Below, piece by piece: positions 1 to 6,563 of a stretch of 14,894 nt of DNA. A program made the translations under genes and the position numbers. The first letter of the stretch is position 1, and the number at the start of each line of letters is the position of its first letter. The DNA comes from Actinomycetes bacterium. Lineage in GTDB: Bacteria > Actinomycetota > Acidimicrobiia > Spongiisociales > UBA5794. The stretch lies in assembly GCA_024640745.1 (NCBI GenBank), contig JAHEEL010000032.1:1-14894 (forward strand). Direction: 5' to 3'. The notes below the pieces were generated by a model. The model made no database searches. It had not been told where the DNA came from and saw only the letters and a list, made by a program, of their open reading frames with translations.

Positions 1-1697
1 AGGGCGAGCATCAGCGCGACGAGGATGAACGCAACCACAATCGATGTCAGTTGCGCGTTCAAGACCAGTCGGGCGATCTCATCCCAGACGATCGGCATCC
101 CGGTCAGGGTGCGGATCTCCGGCGTCTCTTCCGCGAACGCAACCCAGGCCTCGAGATCCTGCGTCGTGAAGTCCTCCGGAAACACCATGAAGCGGAGACC
201 GTCGGCGCTCACCATGTCGCCCAGCGGGAATGAGATCCCACCGCCTACGAGCGCCATGATCTGTTCCTGGCTGAGCGTTGCGGCCACATCGGCGACGGAG
301 AAGACGCTGCGGATACCGGGGAGCTGCTCGAACTCTCGCGACACCGCATTGATCTGATCGAGGCCTTCGAGGCCTTGCGATGGTTCGAAGACAAACTCGC
401 CGGCGAGCGGTGTTGCCCCGCCGAACACCTCCTCCGTCTTTGCGAACGCCGCCCGCACCGGATCGCCGTCCTTGAAGAAGAACAGCTGATCCGAATCGAC
501 ATGGAGGCGCGGGATGAAGATGGCCGCGAACACGACGATCACTCCGCAGATGACGATCCCCAGAGTTCGGGTGCGGACGAGCGCTTTGAGTCCAGACGTC
601 ACGCGCGGACCGAGTACCGCACGGTGGGCCCGCTGCCGCACGGTGATGCGACTCATCAACGCCGGGAGCGAGAAGAACGAGATCAGGCCGGCGAAGCCGA
701 TTCCGATCGCGGCGAACAAGCCGAGCTGCTGAATCGGCTCCACGCCGGTCACGACCAGAGACACGAACCCGGCCGCGGTGCTGATGGTCGTGAGGATCAT
801 CGGTACCCCGACCTCGGAGAGGGCCGCCCTGACGCGCTCGACGGAGTCGGCCTCGCCTGCCGTCTCCTGGAAGTGGGTGACGAAGTGAAGCCCGTCGGCG
901 GATCCCATCACGATGACGAAGATCGGGACGAGCAGGGTCACGATATCGATCTTGAGGCCGAGACCGAAGATGAATCCGAAGGTCCACAGGGCACCCAGCG
1001 CGGCCGGCAGCAGCGACAGCGCGCTGAGTCGTGCGTCCCCAATCGTGAGGTAGAAGACGCCGACCAGCAGCGCGATCACCAGCGGCGGGATGATCAGCAG
1101 GAACCACGACATCATGTCGAACACCGAAGCGAAGATGACGGGGTTCCCGGACAACGTGAACTCGACTCCTTCGGGTGGCTCGATGTCGGCGAGTCGTCGG
1201 CCGAGCGCCGTTGCATTCTCGGCAGGCATCACCATGAGGAGCGTGTTGCGCCCACTGTCGTCGAGCAGGAGCTCGGATACCGGGCTCGATGCGATGAGTT
1301 GCTCAACGACCGGATCCGGTGCCGAGGCAATGGTCGAGGAGGTGATCGGCTCACCGCTGACCGGGTTCTGATCGGGGACGATGGTTGCGACGCTGGCAAC
1401 GCCGTCCACTGCGAGGAGCTGGTCGCGGAGGTCGACCAACCCAACGAGGCCTGCTTTCGAGCGGAAGGTCTCGTTCTCCGGCAGGGTGACGACGAGGTTG
1501 ATCGGGTCGGCGGCGTCGTACTTCTCTTGGAGATCCACGAACGCCTCACCCGCCTCGCTCCCGGTGAGGGCGAAGGAGCTGATGTCGGCGTTGAATTGCA
1601 TCCGAAAGAGCATCGCAACGGCGATCAGGCTGATGATGCCCGTGGCCGCCAGGATGGGGCGGCTGTGAGCAACGATGACCCGTGCAATGCGATCCAT
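1..1697 (-). CDS. RND/MMPL-superfamily transporter, 3' part missing
   Basis: Probable proton-driven exporter of lipids or hydrophobic compounds in the cytoplasmic membrane. From the ATG at 1697 about 565 residues are visible before the frame runs off the left edge. The order is RND-like: a first membrane helix (about 14-30), a large extracytoplasmic loop (about 31-195), a helix cluster (about 196-345) and a seventh helix (about 376-396). A second large loop (about 397-548) and the start of the next helix follow. The segment GSADGLHFVTHFQE (about 265-278), with an Asp inside the helix, and LTTISTAAGF (about 302-311) match conserved positions of MMPL/Patched-type RND proteins. The start is supported by TACGCT ending 6 nt before the ATG with no Shine-Dalgarno, so the mRNA is probably leaderless. 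It is divergent from the membrane lipase gene, which suggests a shared envelope-lipid role (inference). The substrate cannot be read from the sequence. Confidence 0.9.
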   Translation of the reverse strand, partial: MDRIARVIVAHSRPILAATGIISLIAVAMLFRMQFNADISSFALTGSEAGEAFVDLQEKYDAADPINLVVTLPENETFRSKAGLVGLVDLRDQLLAVDGVASVATIVPDQNPVSGEPITSSTIASAPDPVVEQLIASSPVSELLLDDSGRNTLLMVMPAENATALGRRLADIEPPEGVEFTLSGNPVIFASVFDMMSWFLLIIPPLVIALLVGVFYLTIGDARLSALSLLPAALGALWTFGFIFGLGLKIDIVTLLVPIFVIVMGSADGLHFVTHFQETAGEADSVERVRAALSEVGVPMILTTISTAAGFVSLVVTGVEPIQQLGLFAAIGIGFAGLISFFSLPALMSRITVRQRAHRAVLGPRVTSGLKALVRTRTLGIVICGVIVVFAAIFIPRLHVDSDQLFFFKDGDPVRAAFAKTEEVFGGATPLAGEFVFEPSQGLEGLDQINAVSREFEQLPGIRSVFSVADVAATLSQEQIMALVGGGISFPLGDMVSADGLRFMVFPEDFTTQDLEAWVAFAEETPEIRTLTGMPIVWDEIARLVLNAQLTSIVVAFILVALMLA

Positions 1698-1702
1698 GCC
1701 GA

Positions 1703-1709
1703 TAGCGTA
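1703..1709. promoter_or_regulatory. Overlapping bidirectional -10 element (TAGCGTA)
   Basis: On the minus strand TACGCT (1709-1704) lies 6 nt before the transporter ATG, the spacing of a leaderless actinobacterial promoter. On the plus strand the same bases read TAGCGT (1703-1708), the hexamer found before other genes here, and could start a leader of about 160 nt for the lipase gene. The minus reading is the better supported. I see no convincing -35 hexamer for either direction. Confidence 0.5.
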
Positions 1710-1813
1710 GAGTGACAACCGTGGTGTCCGTGCCAGCTACTCGACCTGCGAGGACAACCGACGTCATACTCGGTCTTCGGGCGCACGGCGGAGCGCGGGA
1801 CCGGTGCAGGATC

Positions 1814-1831
1814 GATGGGCCGGATGGGCCG
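1814..1831. repeat. Two tandem copies of a 9-bp repeat
   Basis: GATGGGCCG occurs twice head to tail about 45 bp before the lipase start, inside the 178-bp divergent spacer. It could be a regulator half-site pair or chance. There is no gene in the spacer (1698-1875). Confidence 0.35.
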
Positions 1832-1859
1832 GTCGGTGAGGCGGGACATCAGAGATCGT

Positions 1860-1886
1860 CGATCGGTCGTCGACGGTGACCGATCG
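1860..1886. promoter_or_regulatory. Dyad across the start codon of the membrane lipase gene
   Basis: CGATCGGTC (1860-1868) and GACCGATCG (1878-1886) are perfect 9-bp inverted arms with a 9-nt spacer. The GTG start (1876-1878) lies at the edge of the right arm. As RNA this would fold into a hairpin partly hiding the start codon. As DNA it could be an operator. The symmetry is seen directly; either role is inference. Confidence 0.45.
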
Positions 1887-4800
1887 GGGCGCCGCGCGTG
1901 CAGGTTCGGACTTGCGTCTGAGGCCCTACGTGCTCGGGATCGTGCTCCCGGTTGTCGTGTCGATCCTGACCCAGTTCGAGGTTGTTCAGAATCTCGACGG
2001 GCATCTGGTGACGGGGCTTCCGTTGGATATCGGGCGATGGGAGATCATCGCGGACATCCTCGCCCCGGCGTGGGCGCTGTCCCTCATCGTGCTGGCGGCG
2101 CTACTCAGGCGTCTCGTGCAGATCTGGCCGGGTCCGCTTGGTGATCCGCCAACCGGCTGGTTCGCGGAGACGTTCCTCACGAAACCCTGGGCCGTGCGAG
2201 CATCGTGGGGAGCGTCGGCCGGTGCGGTGCTTCTCATCGTCTTTGCATGGACCCGGGAATGGGAACGCTTCGGCCAGCGCCCCGCCGTCTTCTGGTACGT
2301 CGTCTTGCTCGCCGCCACCTTGGGCCTCCTTGCGATCCCAACGTGGTGGATTCGGTTCGATCTCTTTGCGGCCACGTCCCGGTTCCTCCTCGATTCGCAG
2401 TGGTTTGCCTCACTCAATCGATACTTCTTCGACGAACCGAAGGATCGACCGCGCTGGGCGAACGCGTTGGCCTATTCGTCGGTGACGCTGGTCGGCGGCC
2501 TCACCGTCCTCGCACAGCTCGACCGCCTGCTGCAGGGGATGCGGCCCGAAGGATCCGGCAGCGCCGGCGTGGCTGCCCTTGCGGGACTCTCGGAGGTCGA
2601 CCTCAGCCAGAAGCCGGCGCAGATCGTCGAGCGCGTCTCCGCCTGGCGCGACTACAGCGAATCAATCGGCGACGGCTTCGCCTCGGCCTACCGGGTTGTG
2701 GTCACGCATGTGGCGGTCGACACACTGCTCGTGCTGCCTGCCATAGCCGCTATCGGCATGATTCTGATCATTGCCGCGTGGAGACGGCGCCCGACCGAGG
2801 CATCACCGACCGTGGCCACGAGCTACTCCATCATCCTGCAGACCTGCCTCTTCGTCCTGATCGTTGTGGTCGTCGCCGATGTTCTCGAGAACACCCTCAC
2901 CTGGTACGTCATGGACCGGGCATGGCGACCGGAAGCCGCGGTCACCCCGGCAAACGCCCGACTCCTGTGGGTCGCGTCGGTCGTTCGCATCGCCGGATTG
3001 ATGTTGCTCGCCGCGTTCGCCGTCTTGTTGCTGGCACTGCGGGGCGTGCGCTTTCGACGGTTCTTCGTTGCCGTCGGGGCTGTTCGTGCCGAGCTGATCC
3101 TGTTGGGTGTCGTCGCCATCGTGCTGCTGACGCAGGCGCAGGCAGCAGATGTGATTCGACAATGGGACGTTGCCGTGGCGTTGACGACCGCGTTCGTGGC
3201 AACGGTGCTGGCGATGCTGCTCCACCAGACCTCCTCAACGACCCTCTCGCGCCTCGAGCACGATGCCGAATCGGTCGAGGAAGGCAATGCACCTACACCC
3301 GCAGGGCTCGATCTGCCGGGGATCGGCTTGATTGGCCTTCGAACCACCGTTGTCGCGGTCGTCTTCGCTCTCGCGGCAACACAAGTGGTCTTCCGCTTGG
3401 GTGCACGGTGGTCGGTTGGCCTGGGATTCCTGATTCCCGCAGCCATGATTGCGCTGCTGTGGGTGTTTGGCGTCGCGCTTCCCCCAAAGGACTTCGTGAG
3501 GGGCGATCGCGCCGTGTCACCTCACGCGAAGCGCCTGATTCCGCGATTCCTCGGTTCCGCGTTGTTCCTGGCGCTCGGGATCGCGATCCTCAAGGCGGCG
3601 GTTCCGGACCTCGTGTTCGCTCGGCACGAGGATTGGTACCTGCTTCTGTGCGTGGTGCCGCTTGCGATCGGAGCGTGGCGGCTCCATCGGGGTTCGTACG
3701 ACACGATGGGATTGGCGGAATTGGTTGTCGCGAGTGCCATCGGCACGGTTGCCGTTCTGCGGATCCTGCTCGGCGATCGGGAGCTTTCACCTGGGGCCCT
3801 CACGTTTGTCGGCGTTTTGGTCCTCTACGGGGCGCTGCCGTTCTACTACTCGTACGCGCGATCGTCGGTACCGAGCCGGTTCACCCTCAAGCGGCTTGCG
3901 TGGGTTCCCGTGCGTCCCCTGATCCTGATCGGGGCGGTGTTCGTCGGAATCCTCGCCGTAGTCCTCGTTGCTCGACCGGTCCGCATCGCTCCCGAGATCG
4001 GTACGGTCGCCATCGTCCTCACGGGGGCGATGTTGCTCACCCTCATCGGGGCGGGCATGGTTCGCTTCTCGGAGCGGACGGAGGCCCCGAGGGTGTTCGC
4101 CGCGTTTGGGGTCAATCGGACGCCGATGTTCATCATCCTCTCTCTGTGGCTGCTGGTCGGCGGCGCCATCGTCACGAGCGGCAACAACGTTCGACTCGTC
4201 GCGGCAGCAGAACCCAATGTCGACGGGCCGGCGACGGGCGTTCCGATCGACCGAATCTGGGATCGATGGCTCGAACGGAACGAGGCACAGTTCTCCGCGG
4301 CGGGCACGGTCGATCGAGCGGTGGTGCCGATGATTCTCATCTCGAGCTCCGGCGGCGGAGCCCGCGCCGGCGTGTGGACCTCGTACGTGCTCGACTGCCT
4401 GTTCGAGCGTGAGGCGAGTGAGGACGGGTCGTGTGGCCCATATCGACGAGGGGTCGGTCGCTCAGATGCGATCGCCCTGATGAGCGGCGTCTCCGGGGGT
4501 GGACTCGGCCTGGCCGGATATACCTCGTTTCTCACCGGCGGTCGCGATGTCGGGGATGGCGACTGGGTCAAGGAGAAGATGAGCGTCGACTCCCTTTCGC
4601 CCGCAATGGCCTGGCTCCTCTACGTGGACTTGCCGAGGGCGCTCGTCGGATTCGGGTCGGGGATTCCGGACCGGGCCGCGGTCACGGAATGGGCGTGGGA
4701 GGCACCCTGGGGTGCCGGCAGCGCGCTCGGCAGGGGGCTGTTCGACGTCTGGCAGGCCGAGCCGGGCCTGCCGCCGGTTGTGTTCAACGGCACGAACGCC

Positions 4801-5598
4801 GGCGACGATTGCAGATTCAACGCATCGGTGTTTGCCACGAATGCTCAGCAACCTGGATCGTCGTGCATGGATCTCTCCGTCTACGAGACCAACGGATCGA
4901 TCGCGGACGACGCGGTGCTCGCCGCAACCGATGACCTGGCCGACTACCTGTGCGCCGACCAGGACATGCGAATGTCATCTGCGGTGTATCTATCGGCTCG
5001 CTTTCCGATCATCGCGACGTCGGGTCGCGTCGGCGCCGGTTTGGTCGAGTGCGGTGAAGTCGGACGCGTCGCCTACGTCGTGGACGGTGGCTACCTCGAG
5101 GGTTCAGCCTCGGGAACGCTGGTCGAGATCTGGAACGCGTTGGAGGATTCCGTGGCGGAATACAACGCGATCTCCGTCGACGGACCGTGCATCGTCCCGT
5201 TTGCCCTCCATATCGACAACGGATACGAGGAGCCGATCTCCGCATCCGCCGACCCCGATCCGGGGGAGCTGCTCTTGCCCCTGCGCACGCTTGCCGGGGG
5301 ACAGTTCGGTCGATACGCCAACGCCCGCCAGGCCGAAGCGATCGAGTTCTCCCGTCCGTTGACCGCAGGTGGCCGGCCGATCGACGTCGTGAAGCCCGAT
5401 GGAACCACGCTCGGCAATCGCTACGCGCGCATCACCACTCGAGCGCACCCCGGGGTAGAAGCCCCGCTTGGATGGAGCCTCTCGGACGCCTCGATCGACG
5501 ACCTGCGGGAACAACTCGACTTGCCCGTGAACCGCCTCGAGATCGCCGAGGTCCGCGACTGGCTCGATGCACCACTCACCTGTCGAGTTGATCCCTAG
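1876..5598 (+). CDS. Polytopic membrane protein with C-terminal patatin-like serine lipase domain
   Basis: Predicted membrane-anchored lipid acyl hydrolase of 1240 residues. I count about 19 hydrophobic helices between residues 17 and 767. Examples are 57-77, 106-125, 136-157, 282-301, 316-336, 361-388, 484-504, 612-632, 679-699, 708-728 and 748-767. The rest is a soluble domain with the patatin signatures in order: oxyanion loop GGGARAG (826-832), nucleophile elbow GVSGG with Ser873, a SARFP stretch (1040-1044), and DGG with Asp1070. Ser873 and Asp1070 are the predicted catalytic dyad. Loops rich in Arg/Lys (after helices 2, 4, 6, 8, 12, 14, 16 and 18) all fall on the side of the basic N terminus. 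An odd helix number then places the lipase domain outside the cell. That domain has eight Cys (841, 853, 979, 997, 1026, 1059, 1105, 1236). GTG 1876 is the first start after an in-frame stop at 1837 but lacks a ribosome-binding site, so the exact start is uncertain. The substrate is unknown. Confidence 0.9.
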   Translation: MTDRGAARAGSDLRLRPYVLGIVLPVVVSILTQFEVVQNLDGHLVTGLPLDIGRWEIIADILAPAWALSLIVLAALLRRLVQIWPGPLGDPPTGWFAETFLTKPWAVRASWGASAGAVLLIVFAWTREWERFGQRPAVFWYVVLLAATLGLLAIPTWWIRFDLFAATSRFLLDSQWFASLNRYFFDEPKDRPRWANALAYSSVTLVGGLTVLAQLDRLLQGMRPEGSGSAGVAALAGLSEVDLSQKPAQIVERVSAWRDYSESIGDGFASAYRVVVTHVAVDTLLVLPAIAAIGMILIIAAWRRRPTEASPTVATSYSIILQTCLFVLIVVVVADVLENTLTWYVMDRAWRPEAAVTPANARLLWVASVVRIAGLMLLAAFAVLLLALRGVRFRRFFVAVGAVRAELILLGVVAIVLLTQAQAADVIRQWDVAVALTTAFVATVLAMLLHQTSSTTLSRLEHDAESVEEGNAPTPAGLDLPGIGLIGLRTTVVAVVFALAATQVVFRLGARWSVGLGFLIPAAMIALLWVFGVALPPKDFVRGDRAVSPHAKRLIPRFLGSALFLALGIAILKAAVPDLVFARHEDWYLLLCVVPLAIGAWRLHRGSYDTMGLAELVVASAIGTVAVLRILLGDRELSPGALTFVGVLVLYGALPFYYSYARSSVPSRFTLKRLAWVPVRPLILIGAVFVGILAVVLVARPVRIAPEIGTVAIVLTGAMLLTLIGAGMVRFSERTEAPRVFAAFGVNRTPMFIILSLWLLVGGAIVTSGNNVRLVAAAEPNVDGPATGVPIDRIWDRWLERNEAQFSAAGTVDRAVVPMILISSSGGGARAGVWTSYVLDCLFEREASEDGSCGPYRRGVGRSDAIALMSGVSGGGLGLAGYTSFLTGGRDVGDGDWVKEKMSVDSLSPAMAWLLYVDLPRALVGFGSGIPDRAAVTEWAWEAPWGAGSALGRGLFDVWQAEPGLPPVVFNGTNAGDDCRFNASVFATNAQQPGSSCMDLSVYETNGSIADDAVLAATDDLADYLCADQDMRMSSAVYLSARFPIIATSGRVGAGLVECGEVGRVAYVVDGGYLEGSASGTLVEIWNALEDSVAEYNAISVDGPCIVPFALHIDNGYEEPISASADPDPGELLLPLRTLAGGQFGRYANARQAEAIEFSRPLTAGGRPIDVVKPDGTTLGNRYARITTRAHPGVEAPLGWSLSDASIDDLREQLDLPVNRLEIAEVRDWLDAPLTCRVDP

Positions 5599-5604
5599 CC
5601 GTTG

Positions 5605-5626
5605 GGCGCACCGGCCAGGATGCGCC
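5605..5626. terminator. Weak stem-loop between convergent genes
   Basis: GGCGCA and TGCGCC form a 6-bp stem with a 10-nt loop in the 53-bp gap between the convergent lipase and lipoprotein genes. There is no T-tract on either strand. The position is right for a shared terminator, but the structure is weak. Confidence 0.2.
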
Positions 5627-5651
5627 GGGTAGCGTCGTCGCTCCTTGGTCG

Positions 5652-6194
5652 TCAGCCGCCGAAGCGAGCGGTGAACTCGGCGAAGATGTCCCGGCACTGC
5701 TCGTCGGCGGCCAGGAAGTCCGGATCCTCTGGATCGAACGGTAGGGACCCGTCGCGCACGATCGACTCGATATCGATGCTGTCCGGGATGCTCTCGACGC
5801 CTTGCTCTCGCATGCAGGTGGCGTACTCGAGGAACGTATCGTCGAACTCCGAGCTGTCGAAGTCGACCAGGCCGAGTACCACGCCCTCGATGAGGTCGCG
5901 ACAGGCCTCGCCTGCCTCGAACATGGCGTCCTGATCGATCGACTCGGGATCTTCGAAGTCGAAGCGCGGATAGCCGTCGGCGTCGACGATCGGGTCCGGG
6001 AAATCCATGCCCTGGTCGCGCATGCACGCGGCAAACTCGATGAGCGCCTCCTCGTCGGAGGGGGCTTCGGTGGTGTCGGTGACCGCCGCCGGCGATGTGT
6101 CCTCGAGTGAGGCAACGTCGGACGCGTTGTCGCCGCCGCCACAGGCAGCAAGCACAACCGCGAGTGCGGCGATGAGCATCAACAATCGGCGCAT
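5652..6194 (-). CDS. Lipoprotein with two Cys-Met-Arg repeats
   Basis: A 180-residue secreted lipoprotein. It starts with MRR, has a hydrophobic h-region (about 4-15) and a lipobox LAAC with Cys18, then an acidic Ser/Thr linker (about 20-50). The mature part is an internal duplication. Unit 1 (about 53-100) has ACMRDQG with Cys57 and EACRD with Cys98. Unit 2 (about 123-169) has TCMREQG with Cys127 and EQCRD with Cys167. The Cys spacing is 41 and 40, so each unit probably closes one disulfide (inference). The C[MV]R-x-x-G...PDP style is common in uncharacterised actinobacterial lipoproteins as I recall them; no function is known to me. I chose ATG 6194 over an upstream in-frame start at 6251. 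It opens directly into the signal peptide and has GAGGAG 7 nt before it. The gene converges on the membrane lipase gene and is divergent from the debranching enzyme. Confidence 0.85.
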   Translation of the reverse strand: MRRLLMLIAALAVVLAACGGGDNASDVASLEDTSPAAVTDTTEAPSDEEALIEFAACMRDQGMDFPDPIVDADGYPRFDFEDPESIDQDAMFEAGEACRDLIEGVVLGLVDFDSSEFDDTFLEYATCMREQGVESIPDSIDIESIVRDGSLPFDPEDPDFLAADEQCRDIFAEFTARFGG

Positions 6195-6201
6195 GGCAAG
6201 A

Positions 6202-6225
6202 CTCCTCGTGCTGCTGCTCACGCTA
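6202..6225 (-). promoter_or_regulatory. Lipoprotein -10 box and ribosome-binding site
   Basis: On the minus strand TAGCGT (6225-6220) is followed by GAGGAG (6207-6202) and, 7 nt later, by the ATG at 6194. The implied leader is about 20 nt. This is the leadered arrangement, unlike the leaderless genes in the window. Confidence 0.55.
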
Positions 6226-6253
6226 TCGCGAAATGCGGGTAGTGGAACCAATG

Positions 6254-6343
6254 CAGCAGAATCCCTGGAGGGCGCTTGGTTCTCATCACCTCGGTGGGTG
6301 CGGGTCTACGGACCCGATGCTCTGCGCCGCAGGGATTCTGCTG
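6254..6343. repeat. Long nested inverted repeat, candidate structured RNA
   Basis: CAGCAGAATCCCTG (6254-6267) is the exact reverse complement of 6330-6343. After a 3/1-nt internal bulge the pairing continues with GGCGC (6271-6275) and GCGCC (6324-6328), giving about 19 bp of stem. Inside it CGGGTC-TACG-GACCCG (6301-6316) makes a 6-bp hairpin capped by a UNCG-class tetraloop. A short CAC/GTG hairpin with loop CTCG lies near 6286-6296. The result is a branched, multi-arm fold on either strand. No T-tract follows. There is no duplicated flank that would mark a miniature transposon. Confidence 0.5.
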
Positions 6344-6528
6344 TTCTGGGGCGCATCGTCGCGCCGAGCCGCCGGCTTGTCGAGGGCTATTTGCCGGCTC
6401 ATCGGTCGGGCTAGCGAGTGCCGGGCCGATCCCGTCGTGCCGGGCGGCATCCGATGGGAACGGCTCCCTCCCATGGACCCCCGCACGGCGACGATCGGCC
6501 GCTTTCGGAGTGCGAGCGGAGCTGCCGG

Positions 6529-6556
6529 TAGGCTTTCGGGAATCGGCGGGAAGGAG
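6529..6556 (+). promoter_or_regulatory. Debranching-enzyme -10 box and ribosome-binding site
   Basis: TAGGCT (6529-6534) fits the TANNNT -10 form. AAGGAG (6551-6556) lies 7 nt before GTG 6564 and decides that start. A second in-frame GTG at 6558 is too close to the ribosome-binding site. Confidence 0.5.
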
Positions 6557-6563
6557 CGTGCCG

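Larger units (their letters stand above)
6195..6563. other. 369-nt divergent spacer without a gene
   Basis: No plausible coding frame is present. It contains the lipoprotein promoter at its left end, a large nested inverted repeat (6254-6343) and the debranching-enzyme promoter with ribosome-binding site at its right end. The stretch from about 6345 to 6525 shows nothing I can name. Confidence 0.6.

Noticed and set aside
375..1715. 446-codon open frame on the plus strand opposite the transporter
   Set aside because: Its translation is Arg/Asp/Glu-rich and without any family pattern, while the minus strand reads a clear RND protein. It is a GC-rich shadow.
2205..4412. 735-codon open frame overlapping the lipase gene in another frame
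   Set aside because: It is Arg-rich and low in hydrophobic order, with no motifs. The 1240-residue frame contains the membrane helices and patatin motifs.
6254..6343. Miniature transposon (MITE) reading of the inverted repeat
   Set aside because: I see no target-site duplication at the flanks and no second copy in the window. It was kept only as a structured-RNA candidate.
6276..6563. Longer N terminus for the debranching enzyme
   Set aside because: The added 96 residues are Arg/Ser/Gly-rich without family similarity and would include part of the inverted repeat. AAGGAG before GTG 6564 marks the start.
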